From Kofleriaceae bacterium (GTDB taxonomy: Bacteria > Myxococcota_A > Polyangia > Haliangiales > Haliangiaceae), in contig JAGPCY010000003.1 of the NCBI GenBank assembly GCA_018057825.1, positions 192,916 through 256,915 on the forward strand: a DNA stretch of 64,000 nucleotides, written 5' to 3'. Below are positions 9,413 through 20,735 of the stretch, piece after piece. The position numbers were made by a program, and so were the translations under genes. How positions within the stretch are numbered: position 1 is the first letter of the stretch; the number at the start of each line of letters is the position of its first letter. Below the pieces are notes generated by a model. The model was given only the letters and a program-made list of their open reading frames with translations. It searched no databases and was not told where the DNA came from.

Positions 9413-12154
9413 TCAGGTCGCGGTGGGGGGCGCGGGTGAGGTCGCGCCGTCGGGGAGGGCCGGCGCGGGGGCGAGGCCGGGCGAGGTCGCGAAGAAGCGC
9501 GCGTGGTGCTCGGGGGCGACCAGCTCGTCGACGGGGCGGCCGTGGATCGTGGCGCCGACGATCATGAGCGAGCGCTCGACCTTCTCGATCGGGTTGACGT
9601 TGTCGGCGATCACGGTGTCGACCAGCGTGCGATCGAAGCAGTGGGTGGCGGCGAGGATGACGTGGAGGCTGGCGTCGTCGATGGCCAGGGACCCGGAGCG
9701 CGTGAGGGCGTCAAGGAGATCGAAGGCGCGGTGGCGCTCGCGCTCGCGGTCGGCGGCCGACAGGGTCGCGGTGGTCGGCGCCGACAGCAGGCCGGGCTGG
9801 GCGGTGCGGGTCCACGGCTCGCCGGGGTTGAGGATGGTCGCGCGCAAGGCGCCATCGGTGTCGAGGCTCTCGAAGCGGCGGTCGAGCTCGGCGGGCAGGC
9901 GGGTGTAGTCGGCGGGTTCGCGATCGCCGGCAGCGGCGGCGGCGCTGGGATCGGCCGGGGCGGAATCGCCCGGCTGGCGGCGGGCCGGCGGCGGCGCGAC
10001 GGGGGCCGGGGCAGCGACGGCGACGGGAGCGGGCGCGGCGGACGGCGGCGGCGGCGCGGGCGGTGGCGCGGACATCGAGTACCCGACGCTGACCGGCATC
10101 GCGACCGGCCCGGCCATCCCCGGCATCCCCGGCGGTGGCGGCGCGGGGCGGCTCCCACGGCCACGGGTCGCACCTTCGGGCGCGCCCCCGGGCATGGCGG
10201 GCGGGCCACCGAAAGGCATCGGCGGCGGCGAGCGATCGAGCTGCGCCAGCCGCAGGGCCTCGCGCTCGCGCTCCTGTTCGAGCTCGCGGGCCTTCGAGCG
10301 CTCGATCATCTCGTACATGCGCGCGACGTACTGCTTCACGCGCTCGAGCTTGTCGGCGGCCGGCAGGTCGGCCGGGCCGTCGTAGGACAGCAGATCGCTC
10401 GGGAGCTGGTACTCGATGAACAGATCGAGGAGCTCCTGGGTCAGCCGGATCTCCTTGGTCAGGCTGTCGGGCGGCAGCCGCAACAGCTTCTCGAGCTGCG
10501 GCTTGATCTGGATGACGCAGACCGCGAACAGCGTGCTCTCGAGCTGCATGCCGCGGAAGGCCTTGGCGAAGCGCTGCTGCTCGGGCGACAGCGACTCGAT
10601 CGCGTCGCGGAACTCCTTGGGCGTCGGGAGCTGCTCGAGGAGGAGCGGCAGCTTCACGAGGTCCTTGTTCTGGACGATGAGGCCCAGGCGCGGCTCGAAG
10701 GTGTCGGCCGACGAGATGCGCCCGACCAGCAAGACGAAGCTGCTGAACTGCCGGGCCCGCGCGACGAGCTGGAGCGCCGCCGGCGCCTGGCCCGAGAACT
10801 GGTGCGAGACCCAGGCGTGGAGATAGCGCTCGCCGAGGAACGTGACCCGGGTCGCGGCGTCGAGGCCGAAGCTCATCGGGCGCGCGGCGGCGATGCGGCG
10901 CACGGTGGTGGAGATCGGCTCGGAGGCGCCGGCGCGGCCAGCCTCGATGGCGACGACGCCCTCGGGATCGTGATCGGGGCGGCGGATCGCATAGGAGAAC
11001 GGCAGCGGGCGAAAGGCCGGCGCCACCAGCTTGCGATGGTGGAAGTCCATGTACGCGGTGAAGTCGGCGGGCGTGAGCTCCTTGCCGATCGCGGCGACGA
11101 GCTGCTGGCGCAGGAGGGCCTCGAGGTGATCGACGCTGTCGACGAGCTGGCCGCACACGCGCCGGGCGTGGAGCAGCGCGACCAGGAGGCCGGCCTCGAC
11201 GGCGGTGATGACCGAGGCGTCGCGCGGGAAGGCGGCGTCGAGGGCGCGGCGCTTGGCGGTCAGCGTGCGCTGGGCCTCGGCGAGGAAGGCGTGGAGGTAG
11301 GCCAGGGGCAGGACGCCGTCGGCGCCGCCGTCCTCGAAGAGCGGCAGGACCGGGACGAAGACCTCGCGGTCGTCGATCGCGGCGAGGTCGAGGCCGTGCT
11401 CGGGCTGGGCGGTGAACAGGTGGCCGCGGAAGTACTCGGCGACGGCGGCGCACCAGGTCGCGACCTCGCCGGCGGCGGCGACCGCCTCGTCGATCTCGGC
11501 GTTGCGGCGCGGGGTGTGGCAGGTCGGCGCGGTGCGATCGATCGCGAAGGCGGCGCGGCCCTCGGCGTCCTGGTGGGCGAACAGCCAGGTCAGGTTGACG
11601 TCGATCGGTGGGCGGACGACGGTCCTGGGCCGCGGCGGCTGGTCGGTGGTGGTCGTCAGCTCGACCTGACCCTTGCGCGCGGCGACGACGAGGGCGCGGT
11701 CGGTGGCGGTGCCGGGGAAGGCGACCAGCTCGTACTCGAACTCGAAGGCCCACCGGTACTCGACGATGGTGGTGATGATCTTCTCGCTGCGCGTGCTCGA
11801 GCCGAAGGTGCCCTTGACCTCGCTCACGTACTCGGAGGACTCGACCTTGCGGCGCTCCTCGCGCAGGAAGCGACAGTCCTCGTGGGCGATCAGGCGCAGC
11901 GTCACCGCGCGGGTCTTGGCCCAGGCGCGCAGCTCGGCGGCCTGGGCGGCGGTGAGGCCGATGGCCTCGAGCGCCTGGACGACGGCGGCGACCGCGGTGC
12001 GGGTGACGAACTCGGCGAGGAGGAACTTGTCGTCGTAGCGGTGGGGGACGTCGGCCGCCCGCTGCGGGTTGCGGGTGTGGTCGAGGACGGTGCGGATGTG
12101 CTTCCGCGCCGCTTCGATCCGTTCGGTGAACGCGCGCTCGTCGTAGCTCGGCAT
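9413..12154 (-). CDS. Large protein of unknown function, 913 residues
   Basis: No family recognised with confidence. Residues 1-590 look globular and charged, starting [20 protein letters not shown], with no signal peptide or membrane span. Residues about 525-605 contain a striking, well-ordered helical segment ([19 protein letters not shown], then [14 protein letters not shown] and [19 protein letters not shown]) that resembles a conserved module I associate with long uncharacterised, partly eukaryotic proteins; this is a memory-based hint only. A short coiled coil (about 620-650, rich in Glu/Arg) precedes a Pro/Ala/Gly-rich linker (about 655-770) and a C-terminal helical region. Hexamer arrays lie on both sides, one touching its stop codon. 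The start ATG at 12154 fits the first conserved-looking residues. Confidence 0.75.
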   Translation of the reverse strand: MPSYDERAFTERIEAARKHIRTVLDHTRNPQRAADVPHRYDDKFLLAEFVTRTAVAAVVQALEAIGLTAAQAAELRAWAKTRAVTLRLIAHEDCRFLREERRKVESSEYVSEVKGTFGSSTRSEKIITTIVEYRWAFEFEYELVAFPGTATDRALVVAARKGQVELTTTTDQPPRPRTVVRPPIDVNLTWLFAHQDAEGRAAFAIDRTAPTCHTPRRNAEIDEAVAAAGEVATWCAAVAEYFRGHLFTAQPEHGLDLAAIDDREVFVPVLPLFEDGGADGVLPLAYLHAFLAEAQRTLTAKRRALDAAFPRDASVITAVEAGLLVALLHARRVCGQLVDSVDHLEALLRQQLVAAIGKELTPADFTAYMDFHHRKLVAPAFRPLPFSYAIRRPDHDPEGVVAIEAGRAGASEPISTTVRRIAAARPMSFGLDAATRVTFLGERYLHAWVSHQFSGQAPAALQLVARARQFSSFVLLVGRISSADTFEPRLGLIVQNKDLVKLPLLLEQLPTPKEFRDAIESLSPEQQRFAKAFRGMQLESTLFAVCVIQIKPQLEKLLRLPPDSLTKEIRLTQELLDLFIEYQLPSDLLSYDGPADLPAADKLERVKQYVARMYEMIERSKARELEQEREREALRLAQLDRSPPPMPFGGPPAMPGGAPEGATRGRGSRPAPPPPGMPGMAGPVAMPVSVGYSMSAPPPAPPPPSAAPAPVAVAAPAPVAPPPARRQPGDSAPADPSAAAAAGDREPADYTRLPAELDRRFESLDTDGALRATILNPGEPWTRTAQPGLLSAPTTATLSAADRERERHRAFDLLDALTRSGSLAIDDASLHVILAATHCFDRTLVDTVIADNVNPIEKVERSLMIVGATIHGRPVDELVAPEHHARFFATSPGLAPAPALPDGATSPAPPTAT

Positions 12155-12230
12155 GGTCGGCCCCCCGGTGGCTGGTGAGGGAGGACGATAGCCGACGGGC
12201 GGCGGGGAGGGGCGGGGTGAGAGAGCGCGA

Positions 12231-12403
12231 GCGAGGCCGAGACCGAGGCCGAGGCCGAGGCGGAGACCGAGGCGGAGACCGAGACCGAGGCCGAGGCGGA
12301 GACCGAGGCCGAGGCCGATGCCGAGGCAGAGACCGAGACCGAGGCAGAGACCGAGGCCGAGTCCGAGGAAGAGACCGAGGCCGAGACCGAGGCCGAGGCC
12401 GAG
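12231..12403 (+). repeat. Hexanucleotide repeat array, GAG-type
   Basis: About 170 bp of GAGGCC, GAGACC, GAGGCG and GAGTCC units. CCCGAT units are absent here, so it is the purest GAG-type array in the window. It lies upstream of the 913-residue gene and 20 bases past the stop of a micro-ORF. Confidence 0.85.
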
Positions 12404-12423
12404 TTGAAATTAGTGTGGGTTGA

Positions 12424-12480
12424 TCATCGGCGACCGCCGATGAGGGACCACCCGAGGAGGCCTCCGAAGAGGCCCATCAT
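12424..12480 (-). CDS. Micro-ORF, 18-residue hydrophobic peptide
   Basis: Encodes MMGLFGGLLGWSLIGGRR, a Gly/Leu-rich hydrophobic peptide with an Arg-Arg end. No clear Shine-Dalgarno sequence is seen. It follows the 31-residue micro-ORF by 21 bases. It could be a small membrane peptide, the remnant of a longer gene, or chance. Confidence 0.3.
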   Translation of the reverse strand: MMGLFGGLLGWSLIGGRR

Positions 12481-12501
12481 CCACGGGCTACCCCGGCTGG
12501 C

Positions 12502-12597
12502 TCAACCGGAGTCGCAGCCCCAGACGAGCGCGTAGGTGACCCCGAGGCCGACGCCCGCGGCGGTCGTGACGAGGGTGAGCCAGGGCAGCTTGCGCAT
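12502..12597 (-). CDS. Micro-ORF, 31-residue single-span membrane peptide
   Basis: Encodes a peptide that begins MRKLPWLTLVTTAAGVG and ends YALVWGCDSG: a basic N-terminus, one hydrophobic span of about 20 residues and a Cys near the end. The positive-inside layout is typical of genuine small membrane proteins. There is no strong ribosome site. It lies 69 bases past the aldehyde dehydrogenase stop in the same direction. Confidence 0.45.
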   Translation of the reverse strand: MRKLPWLTLVTTAAGVGLGVTYALVWGCDSG

Positions 12598-12665
12598 GCC
12601 CGAGGGTAGCGCACGAGGGCGAGACGGCGAGGGCGGCGGGCGCGACGCGGCGCCGCACGACGCGG

Positions 12666-14102
12666 TCAACGCTTGAAGCGGATCAGGAGATCGAGGAGCG
12701 CGCGGTGGCGCCGGGTGTAGGGCGGGTAGAACAGGTCGAGGATCGGCAGGCGCGGCGCGGTGAAGACCGGGCGGAGCTTGGACAGCTCGAGGAAGCCCTC
12801 GCGGCCGTGGTACTGGCCCATGCCGCTGGCGCCGATGCCGCCGAAGGGCAGGTCGTGCTGCGCGACGTGGAGCATGCAGTTGTTGATCGTGACGCCGCCC
12901 GAGATGGTCTCGTAGAGGATGCGGTGCTCGGTGCCGGGATCGTGGGTGAAGAGGTAGAGGCCGAGCGGGCGGTCGCGACCGTTGACGTAGGCGATGACCT
13001 CGTCGAGGGTGCGGTAGGTCTTGATCGGCAGGAGCGGGCCGAAGATCTCGTCCCGCATGATGAGCATGTCGTCGGTGACGCCGAGGACCAGGTGGGGCGG
13101 CAGCTTGCGGGTGGCGTCGTTGGCGGTGGCGTCGGGCACAAGCGGCACGACCTCGGCGCCCTTGGCCCGGGCGTCGTCGAGGGTGGCGCGCAGCCGGCGA
13201 TAGGCCTTGGCGTCGATGACCGCGGTGTACTGCGGCGAGTCGGTGGTCGGGTAGCGGGCGGCGACGACGCGGCGAGCGGCGGCGACGAAGGCGTCGCGCT
13301 TGCCCTCGGGCAACATCACGTAGTCGGGGGCGAGGCAGGTCTGCCCGGCGTTCAGGAGCTTGGCGTAGAGGATGCGCGACGCGGCCTCGGCGATGTCGAA
13401 GTCGTCGGCGATGATGGTCGGCGACTTGCCGCCGAGCTCGAGGGTGACCGGGGTGAGGTTCTCGGCGGCGGCGCGCATGACGGTGCGGCCGGCGTCGGCG
13501 GAGCCGGTGAAGACCAGGTGGTCGTAGGGCAGCGACGAGAACTCCTGGGCGCGCACGCCGGGGAGGATCGCGACGACCTCCTCGGGGAGGACGGCCCGCA
13601 CCTTCTCGGCCAGGAGCCGGCACAGGTGCTGCGAGTTGGCGGCCATCTTGATCATCACGCGGTTGCCCGCGGCCAGCGCGCTGGTGAGCGGGCTGATGGT
13701 GAGAAACAGCGGGTAGTTCCACGGCGCGACGATGCCGACGACGCCCTTGGGCATCGGGATCACGCGGTTGCCGCCGGTGGCGAACAGCGCCGAGACGTGG
13801 CGCTTCTCGGGGGCCATCCACGCCTTCAGGTGCTTGCGGGCGTCGCGCAGGCCGTCGACCGAGGTGAACAGCTCGGCGATCATCGACTCCTCGAAGGCCC
13901 GACAGCCGAAGTCGGCGTCGATGGCCTCGGCGATGGCGCGACGGTTGTCGACCAGGACGCGGTCGAGGAGCCGGAGGTGCTCGGCGCGCTCCTCGAGGCT
14001 GGGGTACGGATGGCGCAGATACGCGGCGCGCTGGAGCTGGAACACCCGCTCGAGCGCGGGATCGACGGGGCCGAGGGGCCGGTGCTGGGCGGACTGGGCC
14101 AT
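12666..14102 (-). CDS. Aldehyde dehydrogenase (coniferyl-aldehyde-dehydrogenase-like)
   Basis: Oxidises an aldehyde to the acid with NAD(P). The 478 residues match the class 3/coniferyl aldehyde dehydrogenase length. Landmarks are VGIVAPWNYPLFLTISPL (nucleotide-binding region, about 130-147), VFTGSADAGR (about 205), LELGGKSP (catalytic Glu, near 235), NAGQTCLAPDYV (catalytic Cys, near 270), EIFGPLLPI (about 365) and GGVTINNCMLHVAQHDLPFGG near 410-430. The tail FYPPYTRRHRALLDLLIRFKR is typical of the class 3 branch that associates with membranes. The start MAQSAQHRPLG at 14102 is chosen over longer upstream frames, which have no family support. The substrate is not predictable from sequence. 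Confidence 0.92.
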   Translation of the reverse strand: MAQSAQHRPLGPVDPALERVFQLQRAAYLRHPYPSLEERAEHLRLLDRVLVDNRRAIAEAIDADFGCRAFEESMIAELFTSVDGLRDARKHLKAWMAPEKRHVSALFATGGNRVIPMPKGVVGIVAPWNYPLFLTISPLTSALAAGNRVMIKMAANSQHLCRLLAEKVRAVLPEEVVAILPGVRAQEFSSLPYDHLVFTGSADAGRTVMRAAAENLTPVTLELGGKSPTIIADDFDIAEAASRILYAKLLNAGQTCLAPDYVMLPEGKRDAFVAAARRVVAARYPTTDSPQYTAVIDAKAYRRLRATLDDARAKGAEVVPLVPDATANDATRKLPPHLVLGVTDDMLIMRDEIFGPLLPIKTYRTLDEVIAYVNGRDRPLGLYLFTHDPGTEHRILYETISGGVTINNCMLHVAQHDLPFGGIGASGMGQYHGREGFLELSKLRPVFTAPRLPILDLFYPPYTRRHRALLDLLIRFKR

Positions 14103-14176
14103 GGGTGCCTCCGCGGCCAGTGTACGCCCGGGGCGGGCGCGCGCTCGGGGCGCGGCCCTACGGCGCCTTACGGCGG

Positions 14177-14524
14177 TTACTGCGCGGCCTGCTGTTGCTG
14201 CTGCTGCGCGGCCTGCTGCTGTCGCTGCTGCTCGGCGGCCTGCTGCTGCTGGAGGACCATGATCGCGGCCAGACCGCCGCCGGCGGCGCCGGCCCCGGCG
14301 GACGGCCGCTCGACGTCGTCGGCCGGCGCGCACACGCAGCCGACGTAGTTGGCCATGATGACCAGCGACTGCATGCGCAGCCCGACCTTCCCGCACTGCG
14401 CCTGACACGTGGCGGCGGAGTCCGCCGGCAGCTCGACGTTCTCGACGCCGACCGGGGCGCGAGGACAGCCGGCGAGGGCGACGAGGAGCGCGAGGAGCGG
14501 GGTGGCGGCGAGGAGGCGACGCAT
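14177..14524 (-). CDS. Small lipoprotein with polyglutamine tail
   Basis: A 115-residue protein. MRRLLAATPLLALLVALAGC is a clear lipoprotein signal with the lipobox Cys at residue 20. The mature part has four further Cys (CQAQC and CVC pairs), suggesting disulphides in the periplasm or at the cell surface. The C-terminal third is Ala/Gly-rich and ends in Gln runs interrupted by Ala. The function is unknown. It is followed by the aldehyde dehydrogenase 75 bases further on, same strand. Confidence 0.75.
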   Translation of the reverse strand: MRRLLAATPLLALLVALAGCPRAPVGVENVELPADSAATCQAQCGKVGLRMQSLVIMANYVGCVCAPADDVERPSAGAGAAGGGLAAIMVLQQQQAAEQQRQQQAAQQQQQQAAQ

Positions 14525-14562
14525 GGGGTGACAGTATGCCGGTGCCACCTGCGGCGCCAGCG

Positions 14563-14928
14563 TCATGCGCTCCGCGGGTCGTACTGCATCGCGCCGACGA
14601 TCGCGCCGCCCGGCTCGCGGAAGAACAGGAGCGTGCCGACGCCGGCGATGACGGTGCGCGGGCTGACGATCGTGCCGCCCTCGGCGAGGACGGCGCGCTC
14701 GACGGCGTCGAGGGAAGCGACGGCGATCGTGCATTCGAAGCCGAGGATGGGCTGGCCGGGGACCAGATCGCGGCGGGCCTGAAGCGCGCCGCGGATGCCG
14801 GCGCCCTCGAGCTGATAGAAGCCGGGCGGGCCCCAGGCGGTGAAGGTCCAGCCGAAGACCTTCTGATAGAAGGCGCGCGAGCGATCGACGTCGTCGGAGT
14901 TGATGGCGAAGTGGGCGAGCTGGCTCAT
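14563..14928 (-). CDS. VOC (glyoxalase/bleomycin-resistance) superfamily protein
   Basis: A 121-residue single VOC domain starting MSQLAHFAINSDDVDRSRAFYQKVFGW, with the first metal-ligand-type His at residue 7. It continues with the usual beta-alpha-beta halves and ends in FFREPGGAIVGAMQYD, where the Glu is the typical last ligand position. Substrates vary widely in this family, so none is assigned. It is divergent from the AraC-type regulator gene 54 bases away, which may control it. Confidence 0.85.
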   Translation of the reverse strand: MSQLAHFAINSDDVDRSRAFYQKVFGWTFTAWGPPGFYQLEGAGIRGALQARRDLVPGQPILGFECTIAVASLDAVERAVLAEGGTIVSPRTVIAGVGTLLFFREPGGAIVGAMQYDPRSA

Positions 14929-14982
14929 GGCGACACGGTAGCCCGGCGCGGCCGTGGCGCTTCTGCGATAATCTGCCAACGA

Positions 14983-15852
14983 GTGTCGCGAATCCGCCAG
15001 CGGCTCCCGGATGGCTCGGTCGTGGTCCGGACGTATCCGGTGACGTTTCTCCACGATCGCGTCGAGCGCCGGTGCGAGCCGCGCTGGCACGCGGTGACCT
15101 ACGCCGCGCGCGGCACGCTCGAGGTCGAGGCCGGCGGGGTGCGCCACCTGGTCCCGGCGGATCGCGCGGTGGTGATCCCGGCCGGGACCGCGCACACCGT
15201 GACGATGCGCGCGCCGATCGCGGTGCGATCGATCTTCGTCGCGGCGCCAGCGGCGCGGCGCGGCTTCGAGCGCGTGCGGGTGGTGGCGGTGACGCCGCTC
15301 CTGCGCGAGCTGATCATCCACGCGTGTGGCCTGGGCGCCCTCGATCGCCGACGGCCGACCCAGGGCCGGCTGGCGGCGCTGCTCTTCGATCTGGTGGCGA
15401 GCGCCGACGAGGTGACCCTGGCGCTGCCGTCGCCGCGGGAGCCGCGGGCGGCGCAGTTCGCGGCGCTGATCGCAGCCAACCCTGGAGATCCGCGGGAGAA
15501 CGCGGCGCTGGCCCGTGCCTGCGGCGCCAGCCTGCGCACCCTCGAGCGGGTGTTCCGGGCCGAGACCGGGGTGGCGATCGCGACCTGGCGACGGCGGGTG
15601 CGCCTGTTCCATGCGCTGCGGCTCCTCGACGGCGGCGCGGCGGTGGGCGCGGTCGCGAGCGAGGTCGGCTATCGCAGCGCGAGCGCGTTCGGTCAGGCCT
15701 TCGCGCGGCAGTTCGGGCGATCGCCGCGGACCGCGAGCGCGCGACCGGGAGATCCGATCACGACGTCGCGACGACGAAGGGCCGCGGTGAGCGCAGGCGC
15801 TTCCACAGAAACGCGACGTAGGCGGCGCGGGCCCGGGCGGGATCGGCGGTGA
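14983..15852 (+). CDS. AraC-family transcriptional regulator
   Basis: A 289-residue regulator. Residues 1-80 form a cupin-like sensor with GTLEVEAGGVRHLVPADR and PAGTAHTV. Residues about 165-265 carry the double helix-turn-helix of AraC/XylS proteins, including LARACGASLRTLERVFRAETG and VASEVGYRSASAFGQAFARQFG. The GTG start at 14983 is chosen because the frame upstream has no family character; a GATAAT -10-like string lies at 14967-14972. The last 95 bases overlap the convergent HipA-like gene. It is divergent from the VOC gene, the likely target. Confidence 0.88.
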   Translation: MSRIRQRLPDGSVVVRTYPVTFLHDRVERRCEPRWHAVTYAARGTLEVEAGGVRHLVPADRAVVIPAGTAHTVTMRAPIAVRSIFVAAPAARRGFERVRVVAVTPLLRELIIHACGLGALDRRRPTQGRLAALLFDLVASADEVTLALPSPREPRAAQFAALIAANPGDPRENAALARACGASLRTLERVFRAETGVAIATWRRRVRLFHALRLLDGGAAVGAVASEVGYRSASAFGQAFARQFGRSPRTASARPGDPITTSRRRRAAVSAGASTETRRRRRGPGRDRR

Positions 15853-16513
15853 GCGGCGCGAGGAAGCTGTCGGGGACGGCGGCGGCGGCGGCGATGAGGA
15901 CGTCGCGGGTGAGGGCGGCGGCGCAGGCCTCGTCGACGGCGAGTAGGCCCGGCGCGAAGCGCGCGAGGAGGTGCGGGGCGCGGGGCGCGGGCGCGCGGCG
16001 CGGCGTGTCCTCAGTGACCGCGGCCCAGGCGTAGTGGAAGGGCAAGGCGGCGCCGTGATCGATGAGCCACGGCCGGCCGCCGGCGACGAGCAAGTTGGGG
16101 TTGGCGGCGGTGCGATCGACGTTGCCGACCAGACCGTCGAGCCACAGGATCTGCGCCGCGAGGGAGGGCTCGAGGGCGGCGATGTCGGCGGCGGTGGCGA
16201 CGTGGGCGTCGGGGACGTAGGCCAGGCCGAGGTTGTCGCCGCGGCTGCGGGCCAGGGTCGCGACCAGCTCCTGGTGCGGGTCGGCGGAGGTGAGCTCGTC
16301 GTCGAGCGTGATCACGGCGCGCGCCGGCACCGGCAGCCCGAGGGCGTCGGCCAGCTCGGCGACCAGGACCTCGGCGACCAGGGGCGACGTGCCGTGGGCC
16401 GCGCCGCGCAGCTTGACCAGCCAGCGCGCGCCGTCGTCGGCGCGGACCACCACCGACCACGCGCTGCCCCCGGCGGCGCGCTCGACCCGGTGGCCGCGAT
16501 GGCGGGGCAACAC
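15758..16513 (-). CDS. HipA-like kinase family protein
   Basis: A 251-residue protein of the short HipA-like kinase family (aminotransferase class I/II-associated type), without the HipB partner of true HipBA modules. It starts with GTG at 16513. Visible landmarks are WLVKLRGAAHGT (nucleotide-binding Lys, near 32), GNVDRTAANPNLLV (catalytic-loop-like Asp and Asn, about 130-143) and PWLIDHGAALPFHY (metal-binding Asp, about 148-161). The target is unknown and toxin activity should not be assumed. Its 3' end overlaps the araC-type gene by 95 bases on the opposite strand. Confidence 0.8.
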   Translation of the reverse strand: MLPRHRGHRVERAAGGSAWSVVVRADDGARWLVKLRGAAHGTSPLVAEVLVAELADALGLPVPARAVITLDDELTSADPHQELVATLARSRGDNLGLAYVPDAHVATAADIAALEPSLAAQILWLDGLVGNVDRTAANPNLLVAGGRPWLIDHGAALPFHYAWAAVTEDTPRRAPAPRAPHLLARFAPGLLAVDEACAAALTRDVLIAAAAAVPDSFLAPLTADPARARAAYVAFLWKRLRSPRPFVVATS

Positions 16514-16551
16514 GACGCGAGGATAGCCCCGTGGCCTGGTAGGCTGGCCGC

Positions 16552-16872
16552 GTGCTGGTCGTCTTCAACCTACTCGCGCTCGGAGAGAGCGCGCTGGCGA
16601 TCGCGGTGCTGTTCGCGGTCCGTGCGCTGGGTGGATCGATGCTGGTGGCGGCGCTGGCCGGGTGCGGTGCGGCCGCGCTGGTGGACGTGATCGTGCGGTG
16701 GCGAGCGGGACGCCGGCTGATGGATCCGCGGGCCGGCGGGATGATCGTGCTCCTGCCGATGTGGATCTGGGCGCTGCTCGGGGCGATGGCTGCGGTGCTG
16801 ATCGCGACCGCGCTGCCCGACGACTGGGATCGGCGGCGCGGGCCGCCCGACGCCGGGATCGACGCGCGGTAG
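16552..16872 (+). CDS. Small integral membrane protein, unknown function
   Basis: A 106-residue protein starting with GTG. It has three hydrophobic segments (about 4-24, 28-48 and 66-88) separated by a short Arg-rich loop (VRWRAGRRLMDPR) and a charged C-terminal tail. No family recognised. It is divergent from the HipA-like gene with 38 bases between the starts. Confidence 0.65.
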   Translation: MLVVFNLLALGESALAIAVLFAVRALGGSMLVAALAGCGAAALVDVIVRWRAGRRLMDPRAGGMIVLLPMWIWALLGAMAAVLIATALPDDWDRRRGPPDAGIDAR

Positions 16873-16892
16873 CGACCGCTCCGTCGACCGCG

Positions 16893-19115
<2,223 letters not shown>

Positions 19116-19201
19116 CGGGGCCGACGCTACGGATCGACGCGCGCGCGGTCAACCCCGGCGATCGCGGCGGCGATCGCGGCGCGGTGCAGGTACGATGGCG
19201 C

Positions 19202-19636
19202 ATGCGCAAGCCGCGGAGTCGACCGGAGGGCTGGCGGACCCTGAAGGTAGGCGAGCTGGTCCTGTGGTGGACCGTGGGCCAGCCGCGGGTGACGGCCGAG
19301 CTGGGCGGTGGCCCCGATCGCGCGACCTGCCAGGCGATCCGCCTGACGGTGACGATCGAGCGCGCCGACGGCAGCGGCAAGAAGCTGGTGGCGACGGTCC
19401 ACGGCCAGCGCGCGTTGACCGTGCCGGTGGCCGGGTTCACCGACGTGCAGACGATCGCGATCGAGCCAGCGGCGGTGCGGCGCCTGGTCGAGACCGCGGC
19501 GCCGCGCGGGGCGCGGCCGACCGGCCCCGGGGTGTTGCGCTGCGCGCTGGAGCTGCCGTCGCGGCCGCTGCCGACCGACCTGACGTTTCGCCCCGAGCAC
19601 CTCGATCGGCTCGAGGTGGTGTGGGCGCGCGAGTGA
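19202..19636 (+). CDS. Hypothetical protein, 144 residues
   Basis: Not recognised. The sequence starts MRKPRSRPEGWRTLKVGEL and looks like a compact beta-rich cytoplasmic protein (alternating hydrophobic strands, few Cys, no signal peptide). It is divergent from the helicase gene 86 bases away and convergent with the lipoprotein gene at 19655. Confidence 0.6.
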   Translation: MRKPRSRPEGWRTLKVGELVLWWTVGQPRVTAELGGGPDRATCQAIRLTVTIERADGSGKKLVATVHGQRALTVPVAGFTDVQTIAIEPAAVRRLVETAAPRGARPTGPGVLRCALELPSRPLPTDLTFRPEHLDRLEVVWARE

Positions 19637-19654
19637 GCCGACCGCGCGGCGGCG

Positions 19655-20569
19655 CTACTCGAGGACGGTCGGGCCCGCGACGATCGTGACCCCGACCGAG
19701 GCGCGGTCGCGGACGTCGTCGTCGCCGAAGATCCGGTAGCAGGTGTCGTCGTCGCACGCGCCGAGATCGAGGTCGGGCCGCATCAGGATGTCGACCATCG
19801 GGCGGACCTCAGCGGTCGAGATCACGCCATCGCCGTCGACGTCCTCGTCGCGCCACAGCTCGGCGATGCCGCTGTCCTCGTCGAGGGTGGTGGTGGCATA
19901 GGCGGCCAGCGGCGCGAGGGCGCCGTCGGGCAGCCGGCCGATCGCGAAGCCCAGCGTGCCGGTGAGGAAGGTGCCGTCGTCGATCAGGTCGACGCCGACG
20001 GCGAAGGCGCGCTGCCAGGTGTCGGTGGCGAAGCTGCCGCCGCCGTCGGTGAGATAGCCGGTCGGGACGTCGGCGATGCCGTGGAGCGCGGTGATGCGCG
20101 GGCCGCGGGTGCCGACCGCGGGCACGCCGCGGGTGACCAGCTCGAGGGCGCCGTCGGCGTCGGCGTCGCGGGCGCGCGACAGCATGACCCGGACCTCGTC
20201 GCCACCGTCGGTGCAGCGACCGACCTCGAGGACCCAGATCAGGTCCTCTGACAGGTGGCGTTCGATCGCCGGGTTGACGTTCCACGACTCCGAGGCGCCG
20301 ACGATGGTGGCGTGGAGCGCGCCGAGCTGGTTGTCGAGCCCGCCGTCGATCCGATCGTCCGGGTCGCCGTCGAGGTCGAGGCCGCCGAAGGGCCGGGCGG
20401 TCGGGAGGTCGAGGTCGACGATTCGGTACGGCGTGAAGGTCATGGCGCACGACGGCGGGGCCAGGCCGGGCGCGAGGTCGGAGTCGGCGGCGCGGTCGGC
20501 GCAGCCGGAGGCGAGGAGGGCGGAGGAGGCGGTGAGGGCGGCGGCGAGGGGGGCGGCGCGGCGGGGCAT
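19655..20569 (-). CDS. Putative lipoprotein with EF-hand-like calcium loop
   Basis: A 304-residue protein with a signal ending LLASGC (lipobox Cys near residue 23), so exported and probably lipid-anchored. It has DLDGDPDDRIDGGLDNQLG near residue 66 and DEDVDGDGVISTAEV near 245, the latter an EF-hand/dockerin-type Ca-binding loop (D-x-D-x-D-G). The rest resembles periplasmic proteins of myxobacteria with no known function. It stands alone between two rightward genes. Confidence 0.7.
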   Translation of the reverse strand: MPRRAAPLAAALTASSALLASGCADRAADSDLAPGLAPPSCAMTFTPYRIVDLDLPTARPFGGLDLDGDPDDRIDGGLDNQLGALHATIVGASESWNVNPAIERHLSEDLIWVLEVGRCTDGGDEVRVMLSRARDADADGALELVTRGVPAVGTRGPRITALHGIADVPTGYLTDGGGSFATDTWQRAFAVGVDLIDDGTFLTGTLGFAIGRLPDGALAPLAAYATTTLDEDSGIAELWRDEDVDGDGVISTAEVRPMVDILMRPDLDLGACDDDTCYRIFGDDDVRDRASVGVTIVAGPTVLE

Positions 20570-20735
20570 GCCGAGCGATGGAGCAATGGCCGGGCCATTC
20601 GCCGGCCGACGTGGTTCTCAGGGGTTGCAGGGGCGCTGGTGGTGAAGGCCCGGCGGGTGGGCGTCGAACACCGGCGAAACCATGACGGCGCGGTGCGGGC
20701 GTCGCCTGCTACGATGTCGCGCGGGTAGACCCGAG

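Noticed and set aside
15758-16513. HipA toxin of a toxin-antitoxin pair
   Set aside because: It belongs to the short HipA-like family, and no HipB-type helix-turn-helix gene is adjacent.
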